A stretch of 64,000 bases of DNA from NCBI GenBank assembly GCA_013399695.1, contig VXAU01006153.1, positions 233,876-297,875 of the forward strand. Direction: 5' to 3'. Below are positions 57,956 through 64,000 of the stretch, in pieces. Numbering within the stretch: position 1 is the first letter of the stretch; every line of letters starts with the position of its first letter. The notes below the pieces were generated by a model. It was not told the origin of the DNA. It worked only from the letters and a program-made list of their open reading frames with translations, and did not search any database. The translations under genes were made by a program, and so were the position numbers. The stretch comes from Formicarius rufipectus. Taxonomy: Eukaryota; Chordata; Aves; Passeriformes; Formicariidae.

Positions 57956-59618
57956 ACCAAACACATAAAGTAAAATAAAACTATGAACGTTCTAGAAGAT
58001 TCTCACAGAAGCCATCCCTGTAAAATTCCCCACTATCAAAACCTGGCCACACAGACCCAATACACTTACCTTTAGATGACTTTGCCTGATCTGTCTGCTA
58101 ATCCAGGAAAATGAAAAGATAAACAGTCAGTAACCATGGTCAGGCCATGCAACATGGCATGTAGGTCCTACTGTTGGATGAAAACTGTTGGCAGTATCTG
58201 GGACTAGACATTTGTTAACCTAATAACAGCTGTATTTTTTCACAATATGAGGCTTCTTGCATCTTTCATGCAGTTCTCTCATGGGAGCACCTACCTCTAA
58301 ATTTAATAACTTCTGGTTATTTTACATTTGTAATTATTTATAAATCTGTATAATATAATGCAAATTTATGATAATAATGGCAAAATAGAGCTGATAGTTA
58401 AAAACAGAAAATGGTAAGTATTCTGTATTTTTAAAAGGACCTTTTCACTGTTAAGTGTGTCACAGCCCTGCAGTGTTCTCAAAGTCCCACCACTGATCTT
58501 GGCACTGAATGCTGATTACATTGCAGCAATGTCAAGGAAATGCATAGTAACAAATGAATGTGTTTTTGAATGTTTCAGCTATATTATTTTAGTCCTAATC
58601 TGAAATAGTCACTTTACAAACCAACTTTCTAGGTGCAAATTTGCAGGCTAGAGAAGCTGTTTTCTTGTGAGTGAAATAGGACTTTGCCAAGTGTTAAATA
58701 CCACAGCTGAAGTGGATGACATTTCTTTTTCTCAGCCTGCTGGGCCTCAGTACATTTTTCACTCTCAGTGGTCCATGCTTTTGAACTGTCTCAAAGAAGG
58801 AAATATATTTTCTAATTTTTCCCCTGTTTTAATTGCTATCTCCTGCTGTACTGGCAGTGACTTTGTGTTCTTTTCATTATTTTCATTTTTACAGAATGTC
58901 TCTGTTCTTTCATTTTCTTCTTTTTTTTTTTTTTTTTGTTCTCATATCTTCAAATGTCATATTTCCAGTATCGAAACTGAGATATCAATATAAAGAGCAG
59001 TGCACTTACAGCTAGCTCTCCTCATTTCACCTACATGAGTCTTGTATCTTGTTTCCTGTTCTCCATGCTATATGCTATGTTCATGCTATAGCAATTTATT
59101 TTCAGTTTTAAAACTTATGGTCTCTGTTTCTGGTCTTGTCAGGCCTTGAAAATTAGAGTTTTATTCTCCATCAGCCTTTTTTATTTAGTTTGGCTTGCAC
59201 AACCCCTATTTCAAGACATTGTTTTTAGTATTGAGTGTGCTGGTACTGAAACATTTATTCAAGTTTCAGTTATGCTAGGACTTGCTCCCTTTAGAGGCTG
59301 TATGATGTTCTTTGGGAAATGGCTGTATGGTTTAGAGTATCTAAAAATGCTTCATACATTGCTTGCACTACCAGAAATAAATAATAGAATCACCAGAAGG
59401 TCTCGGAGACTTTCAGCCTACCCTATAATGAATGATGAACACTGTTACAGACAAGGCCAGGGCATGCATTAGATGCTATGTAAATCTCAGTTAAACTCCA
59501 TATGCAGGGCATGAGGAGAATCTAGGTCTTTGTTGAGAAGCACATACATAAAGGATTAAATATGTGACAGAACAGTTTGAAAAGATTAAGAATCATTAAA
59601 GGATATATGGAAACAAAA
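57956..59618. other. Unique AT-rich DNA
   Basis: T-rich run at 58918-58937. Frames at 58667-58993 and 59146-59472 (+) have no known domain. No gene is called. Confidence 0.5.
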
Positions 59619-60169
59619 TGTCATGGTTTAACCTGGCAGGCAGCTGAGCACCACGCAGCTGTTTGCTCACTCCCCCCACAATGGGATGGGGGAAAGAATC
59701 TGGAAAAAAAAGTAAAACCTATTTTTTGAGAAAAAGTCAGTTTAATAGGACAGAAAATGGAAGCAATAATAAAAATAGTAATGTTAAGGGACCACACAAA
59801 ACAAATTATTCTCAATGCAATTGTTGGCCACCCACGGACCGTTACCCAACCCCAAAGAGTAGGCTGCTACCCCACAACCAACTCCCTTCAGTTTTATTGT
59901 ACAGCATGGTTCCAAATGGTTTGGGATTTCCCCTTGGTCATTTGGGATCAGCTGTACCAGCTGTGTCCCCTCCCAGCTTCTTGTTTACCTCCAGCTGGCG
60001 CAGTGGTGAGGTGGAATGAGAAGCAGAAAAGCCATGGCTTTTTGTAACCCCTGCTCAGCAGCAACCAACACATTAGTGTGTTATCAACATTGGTCTCATC
60101 CTAAATCCAAAATACAGCACTGTACCAGCTACTATGAAGAAAGTTAACTCTACCCCAGCAGAAATCAGG
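59619..60169 (-). mobile_element. Solo LTR (ERVL-like), minus strand, cut by assembly gap
   Basis: Reverse complement of the 23.3-kb LTR family. It starts TGTCATGGTTTAACCTGGCA, contains 'ctgtgtcccctcccagcttc', 'cattagtgtgttatcaacat' and 'gctactatgaagaaagttaa', and reaches 'ccccagcagaaatcagg', a few bases short of the expected LTR end before the Ns. The target duplication therefore cannot be checked. Frames at 59663-60047 are inside the LTR. Confidence 0.88.
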
Positions 60170-60218
60170 NNNNNNNNNNNNNNNNNNNNNNNNNNNNNNN
60201 NNNNNNNNNNNNNNNNNN
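60170..60218. other. Assembly gap (49 N)
   Basis: Begins at the LTR edge and ends at an A13 run; it hides the last bases of the LTR and any target duplication. Confidence 0.95.
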
Positions 60219-62509
60219 AAAAAAAAAAAAAGAGTAAGAAGGTATTTAGGAAACAGATAAGAAGTTAATTGACTCATGTATTCTGTGATAGATGGTAGAA
60301 TTTAATTATTGATAAAATAGATTAGCAACTGAGTATAAAAATAAGAGAAAGGTTAGAGATAAAAATGAAAGACCTAGAAAAAGAAAGAGATACCTAAAAG
60401 TAGAAGAACAATTAAATTTCAACCGTGTTGGTATCTAATATTAAAATAGAACTAGAGAATCCTGTCCAGTAGGCAAAATTATGGTTTTTCATCTTCATTT
60501 TTCTCTTCATTTTGCAGTTCTGTTCTTGTTGTTTGCTTCCCATCCCTGGCTACTAGCTGATTTTACCTCCCTGAAACACCTGCAGGAAAAAAAACCACAG
60601 CACTAACACACACCTGGCCTGGGAAACTTGGTCTGTGCTCACTGAGTCTCTCTAGGTTAGAGTGAGGTCCAGGGTGAGGGAGGGCTGTGGCTGGCAGTGG
60701 GAAATGGCAGAATACTCCAGCTGCTTTTTGCAGTTGCTTTGATATTTCTGTTTGTGCAGTGGGGTGATGTCAAGTCCTTTCCTTTAGACCTGTTAGAATT
60801 TGCTTGGAAGCTGGAAGTTGGGAGTCAGTTAACTGGAACGGCACTTTCTTCTAAAGGTTGTGGTTTTGGTTTGTTTGTTTTTAAATTAAATTTTGTTTCC
60901 TATTCCAGCATTACACTTGAGACCATCATACAAATCCTCCTCTTTATACAGTTTTTGGTGCTCTAATTAATTCCCTTCTTTTCTTCTGTAGTTTCCCATT
61001 CCTTCTCCCTTCTGAAACTGGATCAAATAATAGAGGCAGGCTTACAACTTTGTTGTTTGATGTGTTTTTATCACAAAATGAAGCAAAAATAAAAAGTGTG
61101 AATTTCTTATTATGATACTGTTATTTGCTCAAATGAGGTCTCTGTAAAAAAAAAAAAAAAGTGATTTTAAGATACCAATCAGCCATATGATAAAACCTCT
61201 CACTCTCCAACACATGCCAAATCTTAAAAACACACCTGTTGTTGTTGTATTAGTTTTAAGAACTCAAAGATGAAGGGTATGAAGTATCTCAGTCACCAAG
61301 CAGACTGCAGGATAATCCACTAATCCAGAGAGATGAAAGGAAATGCAGATTTTATGCCCTCTCGAGAGTGGCAGCCTGTCAAAAAATAGATCCTTCTGCT
61401 CAGCTTGCCAGAAAAAGAGAGAAAAGAGAGCTAGAAAAGGTCTCTATCTCAGAGACAGAAATACACATACATGCACACAATGAGAATGTCTGTGTTACAA
61501 CAGTACATTGATCAACATTCTTTGTAGAAATCAGTGCCAAAACAAATATTGATGGATACCTCTACCTCTTTTATGAAGAGAACGAAAGCATACTTGGGGG
61601 ACAAGGAAGTAATTCTGTTTGCACTTTAAAATATGAGGATGAAAATATTCTTTGGGTATCTAAATGATTAAAATCATAAAAGGAATATTTTCTGTTATGC
61701 AAAATAAATGTTTTATTTACAATATGCACTTAAAAATATAATTGCAGAATACAGTTGTTTTAGCAGATTCTTAGAGTAGCTTATTCATATAACCATCATG
61801 GTCAAAACACAAAACTGGCATGTTCCAAAGGTTTTTTGGATTGGATTCTGCTCCCTTCATGTCTGTCAAATGTTACCTTTAATTGCAATTAGTAAGTGCC
61901 AAAAAGGGACTAAGCCAAATTTGGAGTGGAATTTTGTAATGTAAAGATGCACTTTCATCAGAACTCCATGTGTATATGATATATTCTTTATACTGGAGAA
62001 AATGACAATATTACTGTGAGCACAGGAAAGTAAACCTGTGTGATCATCCCTATTTCTTCAGCTCCCTTGCATTTAATCTATTTTTTATCTTTTATGTTCA
62101 CAGGGTGTAGAAGGTGAAGGTGAGGATGGAAAAGCATATCAGGCAAAATGTGGATAGAGTCAGCAGTAAAAGAAAAAAACGCATGCTGTCCTCTACCGTG
62201 CAAAGCAAGCATAATCATTGACAGGAAGAAGTTTGCACCTCTGGAAGGAAAAAAATAACCAAGAAAAATTCTTTACAAATGAAAAGGAAAAAAAAAATCA
62301 GAAAAATATATTGCTTTCTATTCCTTGGCATAAATTATAGTTAACTTTTATTTTAACACATTATGTCAATACATTTACTTTGTGTATTTGTATACAAAAA
62401 TAATTTGCATTATTTAAGTGTTCATTTTGTATTTTAAAGTGAGCACTGGCAGGTCTCTGAGACTATCTCATGATAGCAACAAAATTATGACGTCTATTTA
62501 AACACATAA
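60219..62509. other. Unique AT-rich DNA
   Basis: A-run at 61147-61160. The 89-codon + frame 60697-60966 has no recognised domain. Nothing else is seen. Confidence 0.5.
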
Positions 62510-62622
62510 TAATGTATTTAATAATAATAATAATTACAAGTTACACATAATAAACATATAATAATAAACATATAATAAACGCATAATAATGTAATTCATT
62601 TAATTAATTAATTAATTAAAAA
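62510..62622. repeat. (AAT)n / (ATTA)n and ATAATAAAC simple repeats
   Basis: (AAT)4-5, then repeated CATAATAAA units (four copies with variations), then (TTAA)n ending in TTAATTAATTAATTAATTAA. Confidence 0.9.
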
Positions 62623-64000
62623 CACATTTCTTTGAACTTTCAACAAAGAATTAGTGGCATGTTGACACTGCAAGTGTTCCTGCATTTGACTATGTATGTA
62701 TGTATTACTGTGCATACTGTTAGCAAGATTAAATTTCTTTTTATGAAATACATTGCAAATCTGACCTATCTACCCTCATTGGGGACTCTGATCTGCTGGG
62801 GAAGAACTGTAGCCATTCACAACATGGATACTGCTTTTAGCAATTACACAAGACCTTAGAAATCAGCTTCACCATGTGTAAGAGAGCAAGGGAGCAATAG
62901 GAATAGGAAAACATAATTCTGCACTTGGAAGAGGGAGTTATCATTGTCACAGGGAGACATATGGGAAGGCACCCAGTGCACAAGTTATGTCCATGTAGTA
63001 AAATCCAGGATGCTTTTATCTCCCCATTAAACTCTTCCTTATGCTGCCATGCAACAGCACTGGTGCTTCTGAATTGTCAAAGAAACCTCACAACTTCTCT
63101 TCTGGGCTCCTTATCATGCATGTAGCTCGATTATCTCCAGCTGCTGTCACTCTTGCTAGCAGCAGAGGACTCAACCAGATCAGGATACACAGCGAGGATC
63201 TCTGGCTTTGTGCGAGGAAATGAGTGTGGCCACAGGTGGGGTACTTGCCTGCTGGTCACAGTGAGGCTGGACTGCCTTGGCTGGGCTGTACTGAAAGAGG
63301 TTTCATGCTCTGCAAACCCTCTAGGCAAAATCTCTTTCTTTAAATGATGTGTTAGATGAGAAGATTTGATATGGTATGAAAACCCACTGTAAGGATAATT
63401 ACGAGTCCTATGAAAAGCAGAAGTCACAGCACACTTATTCCTCAGTAATTTCCATGTTGGTTTTTTTAAAGGCATTTCAGAAGAACTAAGTGTGAATACA
63501 AGATTTACAGAACAGTGAGATGACTTTTTGTATATTTATGAAGAGAAAAAGGCACAAGGTGGGGAAAGTATGAAGGATCTACAATCCCAGAGTATTAGTA
63601 TGTGATATTAATATTCATCCTATTATGCAGAAATGCAAAATTAGACTTACCTTTTTAGTTAAGCATGCTCTGAGGTTTCTACAAAGATAGTGGAATTAAA
63701 AACATTAAGATAAAGACAATACATAGCTGCAACACATTTAATGATTATTTATTAAAACAGCAGTGAAAATGCAGTAATACTTGAACAGAATATAATTTCA
63801 TAAAATACTAGTTAAACCATCAGTAATGTGTGTGGACACAATTAGTTAATTTGATGATTGTGTACCTCACTGGCATCCCTCCTGCTAGTGGGGTGGGTAA
63901 AATGATATGCTCTACTATTCTGTTCTTCCTCACAGCATCCTTGCTTTGAAATTGATGGTAATTATCAGGAGAGAAGGTTCCTGAACAAACCCAGTTTCAT
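62623..64000. other. Unique DNA
   Basis: A somewhat GC-richer stretch at 63050-63320 has overlapping frames on both strands (63041-63347 +, 63131-63475 -), none recognisable. The remainder is AT-rich to the end. Confidence 0.5.

Noticed and set aside
1..64000. tRNA, rRNA, snRNA, CRISPR arrays and telomere-type repeats
   Set aside because: I looked for A/B-box pairs, regular spaced repeats and TTAGGG runs and saw none I could support by eye.

Overview
The window is vertebrate nuclear DNA from a bird, most likely a songbird. The evidence is: an AT-rich, CpG-poor background; at least fourteen CR1 LINE copies, several ending in the CR1 3' signature (ATTCTATGA-like, or TCATAGAAT on the other strand); and solo LTRs of avian endogenous retrovirus types, including 1-kb and 0.6-kb families that I know from passerine genomes. 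I find no protein-coding gene that I can name, and no tRNA, rRNA, CRISPR array or operon. The window is best read as a gene desert or the interior of a very large intron. Nearly every long open frame lies inside a transposon or is a chance frame.

Layout. 0-23 kb: AT-rich unique DNA with short CR1 ends (0.3, 8.3, 9.4, 11.6, 14.5, 20.0 kb), simple repeats, a possible MIR-type SINE at 15.9 kb, and one small open frame/possible exon at 17.9 kb. 23-25 kb: a solo LTR (23.34-23.93) and two CR1 pieces. 25-31 kb: unique. 31-32 kb: a 0.87-kb CR1 carrying the end of its reverse transcriptase gene. 35.9-40.4 kb: a dense nest. A very old reptile-type CR1 is split by two class II (ERVK-like) solo LTRs, each with matching 6-bp target duplications, and is cut off by a younger CR1; a further CR1 in opposite orientation follows. 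40-46 kb: unique DNA with stretches that look like conserved non-coding elements, and a small assembly gap. 46.1-47.1 kb: a ~1-kb LTR with an internal ~49-bp repeat. 47-51 kb: mostly unique. 51-56 kb: a CR1 3' end, an LTR on the minus strand, and a 2.8-kb CR1 that keeps part of ORF1 and most of ORF2, both broken. 57.2-58 kb: a second old reptile-type CR1. 59.6-60.2 kb: a third LTR of the 23-kb family, running into an assembly gap. 60-64 kb: unique, AT-rich.

How the parts relate. There is no pathway or operon. The readable content is a history: an ancient CR1 layer (probably older than birds), then avian CR1 subfamilies, then ERVL-like and ERVK-like retroviral insertions now reduced to solo LTRs. 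Some LTRs still show TATA boxes and poly(A) signals and could act as promoters or terminators. The best candidates for host function are the non-coding blocks at 42.4-46.1 kb. They were picked by eye and need an alignment.

Identifications of repeat families are from memory of family consensus patterns, not from a database search. Boundaries without a stated target duplication are approximate to about 10-30 bp.
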